Shown here: piece after piece, positions 25,361 to 34,458 of the stretch | Layout: the number at the start of each line of letters is the position of its first letter | How positions within the stretch are numbered: position 1 is the stretch's first letter | Assembly: GCF_938015485.1 (NCBI RefSeq) | Contig: NZ_CALLVU010000088.1 | Coordinates: 1 to 46,538 of the forward strand | Length of the DNA stretch: 46,538 nucleotides | Direction: 5' to 3' | From: an uncultured Lachnoanaerobaculum sp. | GTDB taxonomy: Bacteria; Bacillota; Clostridia; Lachnospirales; Lachnospiraceae | The notes under the pieces: model-generated | The model's database searches: none | What the model was told of the DNA's origin: nothing | The model's input: only the letters and a program-made list of their open reading frames with translations | Position numbers and translations under genes: made by a program

Positions 25361-27070
25361 ATGAGAGATGATGATTTGTACAAGGAGCTTAGTGAAGCGG
25401 ACAGTGAGGATCTTGAAAAGTATTTAAGAGATCTGGCTAAGCTCAAAAAAATAAGAGAAGAAGAGAAACTAAAAGAAGAAAATGAAAAACTGCAGAAGAC
25501 CTTAAGCGAAAATAATAAAAAGCTTGAAGAGATTGGAAAGAATATAAGAAAAGTAGAAAAGAAGGCTGATAAGATAAATATTATCGGCAACAAGTCTTCA
25601 AAGCCCAAAAGCGGTAGGAACATAAAGAGCAATGTAAGCGAAGACGTAGAGACTGAGGGTATAAAGATACCTTTGCCTAAAAGTAACCAAAAATCGATAG
25701 TACGAAAGAGTGACAGTTTAAGATTCAGCGAGCCTAAGGAAGAATCTCGTAAAAAAACGGTACAAAAGAAGGTACAAAAACCTGTTACAAAAAAGATTGT
25801 AAAGACAAAAAAAATTACCAAGAAGATAAATGTAGGTCCAAGTTCAAGGCAGCTTAAGAAAGCACAAAAGCAGGCAAAGGCAATTGAGGCAAAGCAAAAG
25901 AAGCCTAAAAAGAAGAGAGGGTTTCTTGGCAGACTGATTTTGCTTATACTTTTGTTTACTATAGTCGGAGGAGGTACATACTTTGCATTTCACTATGTCA
26001 AAGACCAAAAAGGATACTATACCATAGCAGTATTCGGTGTGGATTCAAGAGACGGAAATGTAGGAAAAGGCGCTTTAAGCGATGTGAATATGATAGTAAA
26101 TGTAAACAGAGAGACAGGAGATATACAGCTTGTATCTATTTACAGAGATATGTATTCGATGATAGACAGCGAAGGTAAGTTCCACAAGTTTAATCAGGCA
26201 TATGTTGAAGGCGGACCTGAACAGGCTATGCAGACACTGAATCGAAACCTGGATATGGATTTAAAGGAATATATTACGGTGAACTGGAAAGCGGTTATTG
26301 ACGCCATCAATATTTTGGGAGGTGTCGACCTTGAGGTGACTGATGCGGAGTTTAAATACCTGAATTCATTTATCGTAAAGACGGTTGAGGCGACAGGTGT
26401 GGGTTCACACGAGCTTGAACATGCCGGAATGAATCACCTTGACGGCGTACAGGCTGTAGCCTATGCAAGATTAAGACTGATGGATACCGACTTTAACAGA
26501 ACCGAAAGACAAAGAAAGGTAGTGAGATTGGCATTTGATAAGGCAAAGAGTGCCAATTTCTCAACATTGTACAGTATTTTGGTAGCGGTATTGCCACAGA
26601 CTTCCACAAATGTAGGTATAAATGACCTTATACCTTTTGCAAAGGATATATCAAAGTATCATTTAAGTGAGACTGCAGGTTTTCCTTTTGATAAGGATAC
26701 CAAGAAGATGCACAGAAGAGATTATGTTGTACCTGTTACGCTTAAGTCAAATGTAATTGCACTTCATCAGATGCTCTTTGGAAAAATTCCGGGATATACA
26801 TACACACCGAGTGAGGAATTGATAAAGATAAGTAATAAGATAATCAAGGACTCGGGGCTTGGTGCCGACAAAGAGGATACCGATGTCAGTATAGATACCG
26901 ATTTGGAAGGTGCTATCGGAATATCTCCACATAAAGATGACGGTGAAACCAAAGAAGGCGAATATATAGAAGACAAGAGTAAGGAAGACGAATCGGGTGA
27001 TGAAACGCGGCAAGATGAGAGCAGCGATGAAACCGGTTTGGAAAGTCAGAGTGAAACAGGTAGTGAATAA
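25361..27070 (+). CDS. LCP (LytR-CpsA-Psr) family protein with long cytoplasmic domain
   Basis: LCP enzymes attach undecaprenyl-linked glycopolymers to peptidoglycan outside the membrane. This 569-residue protein has a highly charged, coiled-coil N-terminus of about 185 residues (LKEENEKLQKTLSENNKKL, then Lys-rich stretches), one membrane helix (about 191-212), and an LCP domain with GVDSRDGN, SDVNMIVNVN, LVSIYRDMY, HLDGVQAVAYARLR and RTERQRKVV. It ends in an acidic, low-complexity tail. Most LCP proteins have only a short cytoplasmic stub, so the N-terminal part is unusual. I chose ATG 25361 with AAAGGAG (25343-25349); an in-frame TTG at 25340 precedes this RBS. Confidence 0.88.
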   Translation: MRDDDLYKELSEADSEDLEKYLRDLAKLKKIREEEKLKEENEKLQKTLSENNKKLEEIGKNIRKVEKKADKINIIGNKSSKPKSGRNIKSNVSEDVETEGIKIPLPKSNQKSIVRKSDSLRFSEPKEESRKKTVQKKVQKPVTKKIVKTKKITKKINVGPSSRQLKKAQKQAKAIEAKQKKPKKKRGFLGRLILLILLFTIVGGGTYFAFHYVKDQKGYYTIAVFGVDSRDGNVGKGALSDVNMIVNVNRETGDIQLVSIYRDMYSMIDSEGKFHKFNQAYVEGGPEQAMQTLNRNLDMDLKEYITVNWKAVIDAINILGGVDLEVTDAEFKYLNSFIVKTVEATGVGSHELEHAGMNHLDGVQAVAYARLRLMDTDFNRTERQRKVVRLAFDKAKSANFSTLYSILVAVLPQTSTNVGINDLIPFAKDISKYHLSETAGFPFDKDTKKMHRRDYVVPVTLKSNVIALHQMLFGKIPGYTYTPSEELIKISNKIIKDSGLGADKEDTDVSIDTDLEGAIGISPHKDDGETKEGEYIEDKSKEDESGDETRQDESSDETGLESQSETGSE

Positions 27071-27083
27071 AGGAGAAATAAGA

Positions 27084-27788
27084 GTGGATATAAATATTTT
27101 AGTGGTAGATGATGAAAAAGAAATAGCAGATTTGGTGGAGATATATCTTGTAAGTGACGGTTATACCGTTTTTAAGGCAAATAATGCGGAAGACGGACTT
27201 GCTATAATAGAAAAAGAAGAGATTCATCTTGCAATACTTGATATAATGATGCCGGGTATGGACGGACTTGAGATGTGTAAAAAAATAAGAGAAAAGCACA
27301 ATTTCCCTATTATCTTGTTAAGTGCCAAGAGTGCGGACATTGATAAGATACTTGGTCTCGGAACAGGGGCTGACGACTATGTGACAAAGCCTTTTAATAC
27401 TTTGGAGCTTACAGCCAGAGTAAAATCACAGCTTCGCAGATACACTCAGCTAAACCCTAACAGTACTGTGGTTGAAAAAGAGGACACTAATGAGATTAGA
27501 CTTAAGGGAATGGTTATCAATAAGGAAAACCACAAGGTCATAATAGACGGCAATGAAGTAAAGCTTACACCTATTGAGTTTGATATTTTGTATTTGCTTG
27601 CAAGCAATGCCGGAAAAGTATTCTCTACAGACGATATATTTGAAAGAGTGTGGAATGAGAAGGTATATGAAGCCAACAATACCGTAATGGTACATATCAG
27701 AAGGCTTCGCGGAAAGATGAATGAAGATTCAAGAGAAAATAAGATTATAACTACTGTTTGGGGTGTTGGATATAAAATTGAGAGATGA
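27084..27788 (+). CDS. OmpR/PhoB-family response regulator (VanR-like)
   Basis: This 234-residue regulator has a receiver domain with acidic residues in VVDDE, the phospho-acceptor Asp53 (AILDIMMPG) and Lys102 (TKPF). A winged-helix DNA-binding domain follows (KLTPIEFDILYLLASN to VMVHIRRLRGKM, ending GVGYKIE). GTG 27084 is chosen because AAAGGAG (27069-27075) sits upstream and the protein then begins with the standard first strand. It overlaps the kinase gene, forming a VanRS-like pair. Target genes are probably the envelope genes downstream, an inference from position. Confidence 0.93.
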   Translation: MDINILVVDDEKEIADLVEIYLVSDGYTVFKANNAEDGLAIIEKEEIHLAILDIMMPGMDGLEMCKKIREKHNFPIILLSAKSADIDKILGLGTGADDYVTKPFNTLELTARVKSQLRRYTQLNPNSTVVEKEDTNEIRLKGMVINKENHKVIIDGNEVKLTPIEFDILYLLASNAGKVFSTDDIFERVWNEKVYEANNTVMVHIRRLRGKMNEDSRENKIITTVWGVGYKIER

Positions 27789-28911
27789 TTTAGAAAAGAA
27801 ATTTCAGACTAAAGTCATAGTAAATATCCTCTTCAGTCTGGTGGTTTCTATTTTGGTAGAGACCTTGGTAGTAAGCAATATTTCGGTTTTTTCGGGATTA
27901 CATATAATAAACCATGAAAACGATACTCTCTTGGTAAGAGGAAGCGGAAGTGATTTGGTAGTCATACTTGTTTTGGTGATTTTCGGTATAGGTGTGTTTA
28001 CCGCAACATTTTGGGGTCTACAAAGGAAATCATTTATATATATAGATGATATACTCCATGCAATAAAAAAGATGTCTGCAGGAGACTTGAATACCAATAT
28101 TGCGGTAAAGGGCGACAACGAGTTTTCGGAGATAGCTGCAAGTATCAATAAGATGGCAAAAGAATTAAGGTCTCTTATGGACAGTGAGCGAAAAAACGAA
28201 AAATCCAAAAACGAGATGATTACCAATATTGCGCATGATTTGAGAACTCCGCTTACATCGATACTCGGGTATCTTGATTTGATAAACAAGCGAGATTTAC
28301 CTGAGGATACCAAAAAGGAATATATAAATATAGTATATGAGAAAGCAAAAAAACTGCAGGATTTGATAGAAAGTCTGTTCAGCTTTACAAAGACCAACTC
28401 TTCAAAGCTTGTGCTGAAGGTGGATAAGATAGATATTATAAAGCTGTTATGTCAGCTTATGGAAGAGTTTTATCCTAACTTTGAAAAAAGCGGTATAACC
28501 TGCAGTGTAAATACAAATATCGACTCATATGTGATAGACGGAGACGGTACTTTGCTTGCAAGGCTTTTTGATAATCTGATAAACAATGCCATAAAATACG
28601 GTGCCGACGGAAAGAGGATTGATATTAAGATTACCGCAGAAAAGAAGATAGTAAAGATTGCGGTGATAAATTACGGAAAGGTAATTCCTCAAAATGAATT
28701 ACCGCTAATCTTTGATAAGTTTTACAGGGTGGATCAGGCCAGAAACTCAAATACAGGAGGAACAGGCCTTGGACTTGCAATAGCAAAGAATATTACAGAA
28801 TTGCATCACGGTGTTATCGAGGTCACAAGTGATCTTGGCGGAACCGTATTCAGTGTGACATTGCCAAAGGAGTTAGATGTTGAAAGAGAAAATTTTAAAG
28901 GATTTGAATAG
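27778..28911 (+). CDS. sensor histidine kinase (VanS-like)
   Basis: This is a two-helix membrane sensor kinase. The first helix is VNILFSLVVSILVETLVV; after a short extracellular loop comes VVILVLVIFGIGVFTATFW. A HAMP domain follows, then NIAHDLRTPLTSILGYL with the phospho-accepting His (codon at 28234), FDNLINNAIKYG (N box) and GGTGLGLAIAKN (G2). The extracellular loop is only about 30 residues, suggesting it senses a membrane event or a partner protein. The start is uncertain: TTG 27778, TTG 27766 and GTG 27763 are all in frame and none has a good RBS. It overlaps the regulator and, by 35 nt, the next gene. Confidence 0.92.
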   Translation: MRDDLEKKFQTKVIVNILFSLVVSILVETLVVSNISVFSGLHIINHENDTLLVRGSGSDLVVILVLVIFGIGVFTATFWGLQRKSFIYIDDILHAIKKMSAGDLNTNIAVKGDNEFSEIAASINKMAKELRSLMDSERKNEKSKNEMITNIAHDLRTPLTSILGYLDLINKRDLPEDTKKEYINIVYEKAKKLQDLIESLFSFTKTNSSKLVLKVDKIDIIKLLCQLMEEFYPNFEKSGITCSVNTNIDSYVIDGDGTLLARLFDNLINNAIKYGADGKRIDIKITAEKKIVKIAVINYGKVIPQNELPLIFDKFYRVDQARNSNTGGTGLGLAIAKNITELHHGVIEVTSDLGGTVFSVTLPKELDVERENFKGFE

Positions 28912-31315
28912 GATATTTGTATTCTTATTGCTGTTCTTTTGTTTTATTGCAGGTATTCATATCAATTCTTTTGCTACAGATAAAGAGAATAATAAAGTAA
29001 CCATGGATATAAGTTATGGTTACGGAAATATTGCAAAGGGAGGGAGATACCTCCCTATTCATGTATTTTACAGTAATTTCTCTAAACAAAAATTTGACGG
29101 GAAAATATCGGTTGAATTTACGGAAGAAGACAACAGAAGATATGCATACGAGTACAATGTAAGCTTGGATGCACAGAAGAGTCTGTTATCAGATTATTAT
29201 ATCAGAATAAGCAATGATGTGAATACAATAGAAGTATCTCTAAAAGATGCCGATAAAAAGACGGTTGAAAAAAAGGTGCTTTCTTTGAATATGGAGGCAA
29301 ACAGGTCCAATTTATTGGTGGGGCTTTTAAGTGACAGCCAAAACCAAATAAACTATTTTAATGATGTTGCAATAAATTTCGGACTTATGAATCTGAAGAC
29401 TGTCAATCTGGCAGCAGGCTCTTTTCCTAAATCATATTCAGGGCTTGAACAGTTGGATATGATAATTATCAGCAATTTCAGAATAAGAGATTTGTCAAAT
29501 GAGCAGTCAAGAGCACTGATGGATTGGGTAAAGCGAGGCGGAGTATTGCTTATCGGTACAGGCAAGAGGGCAAATGATACTATAGGAAGATATGCACCGG
29601 AGCTTTTGGAGGATATGTATGAAGCTCCAAGTATGAGGACGGTTAAGTTCAGCTTCAACAATGAAGACAAACAGATAGATTTGGACACTGTCAATATAAA
29701 TTTACATGGCGGCAATGTCATAATATCTGACGGCGATTTCCCGCTGATAACCTCTGTAAATAAGCAAAGAGGTCTGATAGCGGTTGCAGGCTTTGATTTT
29801 TGCGATCTGTCACAGTTTGCCAAGGATAATACACAGTTTGCCAGGTATATAGTTGCAAGTGTGCTTGGAGATGAGAGAATTGATAAACTTGCAAAGCAGT
29901 ATGAAGTATCCGACAACACATTTCAGAATGTGGAGCCTATACTGAATTCATCGGAGACAAAAAAACTTCCGGCCATGCCTGTTTATACACTTATAATAAT
30001 AGCGTATATATTGATAATAGGCCCTGTTTTATTTATTTATCTGAGAGATTACGGACTTGCGATTTACTACAGAAAGGCTGTATTGCTTATATCTTTTTTG
30101 TTTCTTGCTGTAGTACTTATATACAACGGCAGAACAAGGTTTACCACAACTTTTTATAATTATGTGACGGTATATGAGGCAGGAGACTCGGATGTTTCGG
30201 AGTCTACATATGTGAATCTGAGAAATCCTTATAACAGGCCTTATGATGTGGTGGTTGACTCCAATTATTCCATTGTTCCGATAATAAGAGATATAAAAGA
30301 CGGCGACAATAACAGAGAACTCAAAAGAAGCACATCAATAACTATTGATAATACTGAGTTTACAAAGAATGTACATATAAATCATATAGGTGCGTTTTCG
30401 TCAAATATCTGGAAACTGGATAAAACAATTGAAAACCTCAATAATGAAGGTTTTACAGGTGAAATCAATTTTTTTGACGGAAACCTTAATGTGGAGATTA
30501 CAAATAACTACGACTACAAGGTAAAGAACGCTACACTGATTTTGTACGGTAAGATTGCGATACTGGGAGATTTTGAAGCGGGAGAGACAAGACAGATAGA
30601 CAACTGTGAGCTTATAAACATACCTCTGACAAACTTTGATATAACCGCAAGGCTTATTACAGGTATGGAAAAGTATAATACAATAAATCAAAACGGCAAT
30701 GCAAACGGAATTGATACTGAAAAGTATATGCAGCTTATGAATGTATCAAACTTTATATCATTTTACCTGAAAGAAAATTCAAACGGTTATACGGCGGATG
30801 CGAGAATAATTGCATTTTCGGAAGTGCCGTTGTCAAACCCTATCTTTTTTAGCAATACTATGGAGGGAAGCGGGTTGACTCTTTTAACATCTGTTATACC
30901 TGTAAACTCCATTGAGGACGGAAAGGTATACAGACAGTCGCTTCTCAAGATGCCTTTAGTATTAAGCGGAGATTATTCATATATAGACAATGCGCTAAGA
31001 AGCAGTGATGCTACGGTTTTGGAGTATTTTCTCGGAGATAATATAAATATTGAGGAGGTAAAATTTGAACAGATATCGGACGTTTTCTCAAATCAAAAGT
31101 ACAGTGATAAAATAAAACTGTTTAAAGGAAATATCGCTCTTTATAATTTTAAAACCGGAAACTTTGATTTTATTTCACAAAATGAGTTTTCTATAATAGA
31201 TCTGCTTACATATCTGTCGGATACAAACACTATAAGAGTGAGGTATTCAAATATAGAAAACAGTGATTTGGAGACGGCACTGCCGATGATATCTGTATTA
31301 GGTGTGGAAAAATAG
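28877..31315 (+). CDS. large exported membrane protein of unknown function, ABC-transporter-linked
   Basis: This 812-residue protein has an N-terminal signal or anchor (IFVFLLLFFCFIAGIHI). An extracellular beta-rich part is followed by a region resembling a class I glutamine-amidotransferase-like/GldG fold: LDMIIISNFRIRDLS, then ALMDWVKRGGVLLIGTGK. Two adjacent membrane helices sit at about 370-418, and roughly 390 further residues look extracellular. Catalytic residues of an amidotransferase are not evident, so an enzymatic role is not claimed. AAAGGAG (28866-28872) precedes ATG 28877. It is followed directly by ABC ATPase and permease genes, the context of auxiliary subunits of GldG-type exporters. 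Confidence 0.82.
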   Translation: MLKEKILKDLNRIFVFLLLFFCFIAGIHINSFATDKENNKVTMDISYGYGNIAKGGRYLPIHVFYSNFSKQKFDGKISVEFTEEDNRRYAYEYNVSLDAQKSLLSDYYIRISNDVNTIEVSLKDADKKTVEKKVLSLNMEANRSNLLVGLLSDSQNQINYFNDVAINFGLMNLKTVNLAAGSFPKSYSGLEQLDMIIISNFRIRDLSNEQSRALMDWVKRGGVLLIGTGKRANDTIGRYAPELLEDMYEAPSMRTVKFSFNNEDKQIDLDTVNINLHGGNVIISDGDFPLITSVNKQRGLIAVAGFDFCDLSQFAKDNTQFARYIVASVLGDERIDKLAKQYEVSDNTFQNVEPILNSSETKKLPAMPVYTLIIIAYILIIGPVLFIYLRDYGLAIYYRKAVLLISFLFLAVVLIYNGRTRFTTTFYNYVTVYEAGDSDVSESTYVNLRNPYNRPYDVVVDSNYSIVPIIRDIKDGDNNRELKRSTSITIDNTEFTKNVHINHIGAFSSNIWKLDKTIENLNNEGFTGEINFFDGNLNVEITNNYDYKVKNATLILYGKIAILGDFEAGETRQIDNCELINIPLTNFDITARLITGMEKYNTINQNGNANGIDTEKYMQLMNVSNFISFYLKENSNGYTADARIIAFSEVPLSNPIFFSNTMEGSGLTLLTSVIPVNSIEDGKVYRQSLLKMPLVLSGDYSYIDNALRSSDATVLEYFLGDNINIEEVKFEQISDVFSNQKYSDKIKLFKGNIALYNFKTGNFDFISQNEFSIIDLLTYLSDTNTIRVRYSNIENSDLETALPMISVLGVEK

Positions 31316-32266
31316 ATGTTGGAATTAAAAAACTTATGTAAGTCATACGGAAGGCATATTGCATTGTCAAATCTCAGTTTAACGATACCTGACGGTGCAC
31401 TTTACGGTCTGGTAGGCCCTAACGGAGCAGGCAAGACAACAGCAATAAAGTTGATTTCGGGAATTATGTTGCCTGACAGAGGTGAAATACTCTTTGACAA
31501 TGTAAATTTGGTTAAAGAAGAAAGAAGCGCAAAGGAAACTGTAGGGTATGTTCCGGATGTTCTCGGAATATATGACGATATGACAGTATTTGAATATATG
31601 GTGTTTTTTGCCTCTACATATGGGCTTACAGGCTATATAGCCGGAAAAAAGATTGAGATACTTTTAGAACAGGTGGGAATGACTGATAAAAAAGATTTCT
31701 ATCTTAATGAACTCTCAAGAGGAATGCAACAAAAACTTTGTGTTGCCAGAGCGCTTATACATGACCCGGCACTTATTATCATGGATGAGCCTGCAAGCGG
31801 ACTTGATCCGAGAGCGAGATATGAGTTGAAGGAGCTTTTGCAGGAACTTAACGGCGGAGGCAAGACGGTACTTTTAAGTTCCCATATTTTATCCGAGGTT
31901 TCCGAAATCTGTACGGATATAGGGATTATTGAAGGCGGTAAGATAATAATATCGGGAAGTGTGGAAGAAATACTTGATAAGGTGGAGGGTGCCAATCCGA
32001 TAAAGATTAAGGTACTCAACAATGAAAATTCAGCACTTGAGATATTAAAAAATAATAAAAAAGTTAAAATTTTATCTGTAGATAATGGCTATTTTATGGT
32101 ATACTTTGATGGTAGGAAGTTGGATGAAGCTAAACTGCTTGAAGACCTTGTAAGAAATAATGTTTTGGTCAGTGAGTTTATAAGAGAGCCGGGCAGCTTG
32201 GAATCATTCTTCATCAAAGTTACCAATCATTCCAATGAAAGTGTGATTTTTAGCAATGAATATTAA
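31316..32266 (+). CDS. ABC transporter ATP-binding protein
   Basis: This 316-residue ATPase subunit has Walker A GPNGAGKTT, signature LSRGMQQKL, Walker B LIIMDEPASGLD and the switch histidine in LLSSHILSE. The group is the CcmA/NatA-type that pairs with ABC-2 permeases. ATG 31316 follows the upstream stop with no gap, and the end overlaps the permease gene by 11 nt. The substrate is unknown. With the upstream Gatase-like protein and downstream permease it makes one predicted complex. Confidence 0.94.
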   Translation: MLELKNLCKSYGRHIALSNLSLTIPDGALYGLVGPNGAGKTTAIKLISGIMLPDRGEILFDNVNLVKEERSAKETVGYVPDVLGIYDDMTVFEYMVFFASTYGLTGYIAGKKIEILLEQVGMTDKKDFYLNELSRGMQQKLCVARALIHDPALIIMDEPASGLDPRARYELKELLQELNGGGKTVLLSSHILSEVSEICTDIGIIEGGKIIISGSVEEILDKVEGANPIKIKVLNNENSALEILKNNKKVKILSVDNGYFMVYFDGRKLDEAKLLEDLVRNNVLVSEFIREPGSLESFFIKVTNHSNESVIFSNEY

Positions 32267-33131
32267 TCCTATTTATGAAAGGGAACATAGAGTAAGTACG
32301 AGAAGCTTGAGGCTTTCAACTGCTATCTTAGTTTTCAACTTTATTGTGGCGGGATTTACCTTGATAGAGATGAACGGAGTGGTGGACTATGCAAGGAAGA
32401 CATCAAGTATCGACTATACATCCTTTTTACAAATCTTTAAGATAGTGGTATTTGTACCTGTTGTGTTGCTTATATTTGTAGGACCGAGTTTTATATCGGG
32501 TGCTATAAGTGATGAGAGACATAGAGGTACGTTAGAGATACTTCTCACTACCAAGATGACTGCAAAGAGCATTGTGGCAGGAAAGTTTTTAAGCTTGATG
32601 GCTTCAATAATGATTATTTTGGTGTCACAGCTGCCTATTAGTGCTATACTTTTTTTATACGGCGGTATAACTATAGGAGATATTGTAAAGCTTACTCTAA
32701 ACTTTATTGTGTTCGTAGTACTTTTGATTTCGATGGGTATTTTTTGCTCAAGTATTTCAAGGAAGACAAGCATAGCGACAGTATTGCTTTATTTGGCCGT
32801 CCTTCTGCTTTTTATTGGAACTTTGGTTCTTTACTTTTTAGCAGCAAATTCATTCAATATGAATGATAAGAATTTTTTTAGTATAGTTTTTATAAAAGTC
32901 AGTAAGTTTATTTTGTTATTTAATCCTTTAGTTAGTATGGATTTCTTATTGTCAAAGATTATGGGTGAAGACAGCTCGGATGTGTTGGTAAGCCTCTTTT
33001 GGTACAATAACTGGTTTTACATAAATATGTTTTTGGACTTATCCTTATCTGTTATCTTTTTGGCATTATCTGTAGTAAAAATAAAACCACATGGTAAGAC
33101 TTGGAGGAAGTATGGCAACAGTAATTTATAA
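32256..33131 (+). CDS. ABC-2 type transporter permease
   Basis: This 291-residue permease has about six membrane segments and the ABC-2 signature ERHRGTLEILLTTKMTAKS-type loop after the second helix. Helices include VVFVPVVLLIFVGPSFISGA and TVLLYLAVLLLFIGTLVLYF. It is the membrane partner of the preceding ATPase. Both ends overlap neighbours: 11 nt with the ATPase gene and 20 nt with the zinc-ribbon gene. Confidence 0.9.
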   Translation: MNINPIYEREHRVSTRSLRLSTAILVFNFIVAGFTLIEMNGVVDYARKTSSIDYTSFLQIFKIVVFVPVVLLIFVGPSFISGAISDERHRGTLEILLTTKMTAKSIVAGKFLSLMASIMIILVSQLPISAILFLYGGITIGDIVKLTLNFIVFVVLLISMGIFCSSISRKTSIATVLLYLAVLLLFIGTLVLYFLAANSFNMNDKNFFSIVFIKVSKFILLFNPLVSMDFLLSKIMGEDSSDVLVSLFWYNNWFYINMFLDLSLSVIFLALSVVKIKPHGKTWRKYGNSNL

Positions 33132-34383
33132 ATGTAAAAATTGTGGTGGTCCTGTAAAATATTCGGCAACACTTGGAAAGTTCAATTGCGAATATTGTAA
33201 TACGGTTTATACAGAGGATGAGGTAAAGTCGCTTGAACGCTTGTCTGAAAGAGATGAAGTGGTGGCAAGCGGTGACGGTAACTACGTGGAATACCACTGC
33301 CCAAGCTGCGGAGCAAATATAGTTACGGATGAGACAACTGTAGCTACTACCTGCTACTACTGCAACAATCCTATAGTTTTGACAGGCAAGCTTGAAAGCT
33401 CGCAGATGCCTACAAAGGTAATACCTTTTAAAGTAGACAAAAAGAAAGCGCTTGAGTCTTTTGATACTTGGATGAAGAAAAAGAAATTTGTGCCGAAGAG
33501 CTTTTACAATGATAAAAAAGAGATAGGAGAGATAAACGGAGTATATTTCCCTTATTGGCTTTACAACACAAGAGTATTTGTGGATTTGGACAGAGAAGGC
33601 AGCAGAACCTTTACAAGAAGCGAAGGAGACTACAGGGTAACTTACAGGAAGGATTTCAGAATTATAAGAAAGGGAGATGTAATCGTAAAGAATCTCCCGA
33701 AGCTTGCACTTGCAAAGTCAAATAAAGTATTGGTAGAGTCTGTTTATCCTTTTGACTTTAATACGGCTGTAAAATTTGATGCATCGTATCTTAGCGGATT
33801 TGTAGCTGAAAAAAAGGATATTGAAAAAGAAGAACTCATGTCGTCTATAGAAGATGATGTATACAAATACTCTACAAGAGTTGTGGACAAGTCCATGACC
33901 GGTGAGAAGGTAAGAATAGTAAATAACGACTTCAGAGTACAAAGAGGCAGATTTGAGTATGCAATGTTGCCGGTTTGGGCAATATCTTATAATGATAAGG
34001 ACAGCGATAAGCAGTACTTTTTCAGTGTAAACGGACAGACAGGTAAGGTCGTAGGTAAGTTGCCTCTTGATATGGCCAAGTTGTGTCTTACCGCGCTTTT
34101 TACAATATTGCCGATATTTGCAATAATTACGGCACTGCTGTATTTTACCGATAATATGAAGTCAAATCTTTTTATATACACTCTGATAGGATGTATAGCG
34201 GCATATGTTATATATATATTTAAAGTGACATCGGACTACAATATGACATCCTCAGCAGTAATAAACAGGGGTGTAAATCAGATTGATTTTAACAACAACT
34301 ATGCGGAAAAGATAGAGTATTGTAAGGATATAGATCTCGGTACAAGAGTAATAGGAAGAGAGAGAATACAAAGCAATAAATAA
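33112..34383 (+). CDS. TFIIB-type zinc ribbon membrane protein
   Basis: This 423-residue protein starts with two zinc ribbons: YKCKNCGGPVKY with FNCEYCN, and YHCPSCGANIV with TCYYCNN. A conserved alpha/beta region follows (MPTKVIPFKVDKKKALESF, then NGVYFPYWLYN), and near the C-terminus there are two membrane helices (LCLTALFTILPIFAIITALL and FIYTLIGCIAAYVIYIF). The ribbon type resembles TFIIB or RNA-polymerase ribbons, but nothing else suggests a transcription role; the membrane helices argue for an envelope role. ATG 33112 follows TTGGAGGA (33101-33108), inside the permease gene. Confidence 0.85.
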   Translation: MATVIYKCKNCGGPVKYSATLGKFNCEYCNTVYTEDEVKSLERLSERDEVVASGDGNYVEYHCPSCGANIVTDETTVATTCYYCNNPIVLTGKLESSQMPTKVIPFKVDKKKALESFDTWMKKKKFVPKSFYNDKKEIGEINGVYFPYWLYNTRVFVDLDREGSRTFTRSEGDYRVTYRKDFRIIRKGDVIVKNLPKLALAKSNKVLVESVYPFDFNTAVKFDASYLSGFVAEKKDIEKEELMSSIEDDVYKYSTRVVDKSMTGEKVRIVNNDFRVQRGRFEYAMLPVWAISYNDKDSDKQYFFSVNGQTGKVVGKLPLDMAKLCLTALFTILPIFAIITALLYFTDNMKSNLFIYTLIGCIAAYVIYIFKVTSDYNMTSSAVINRGVNQIDFNNNYAEKIEYCKDIDLGTRVIGRERIQSNK

Positions 34384-34401
34384 CGATATTAAAATATAAA
34401 C

Positions 34402-34430
34402 TTTATTATTTTTGATATATGTGTTATAGT
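34402..34430 (+). promoter_or_regulatory. candidate promoter for thrC-fba
   Basis: TTTATT (34402-34407), a 17-nt spacer and TATAGT (34425-34430) with an extended -10 TG (34422-34423) lie in the 75-nt gap before thrC. The -35 is poor; the extended -10 is the better evidence. Confidence 0.4.
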
Positions 34431-34458
34431 TTAAACGATCAAAAAACAGGAGTTTACT

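Noticed and set aside
27804..28397. 197-residue minus-strand frame
   Set aside because: It is antisense to the sensor kinase and has no motif or RBS; a shadow of a real gene.
29353..29919. 188-residue minus-strand frame
   Set aside because: It is antisense to the large exported protein gene, with no RBS or family feature.
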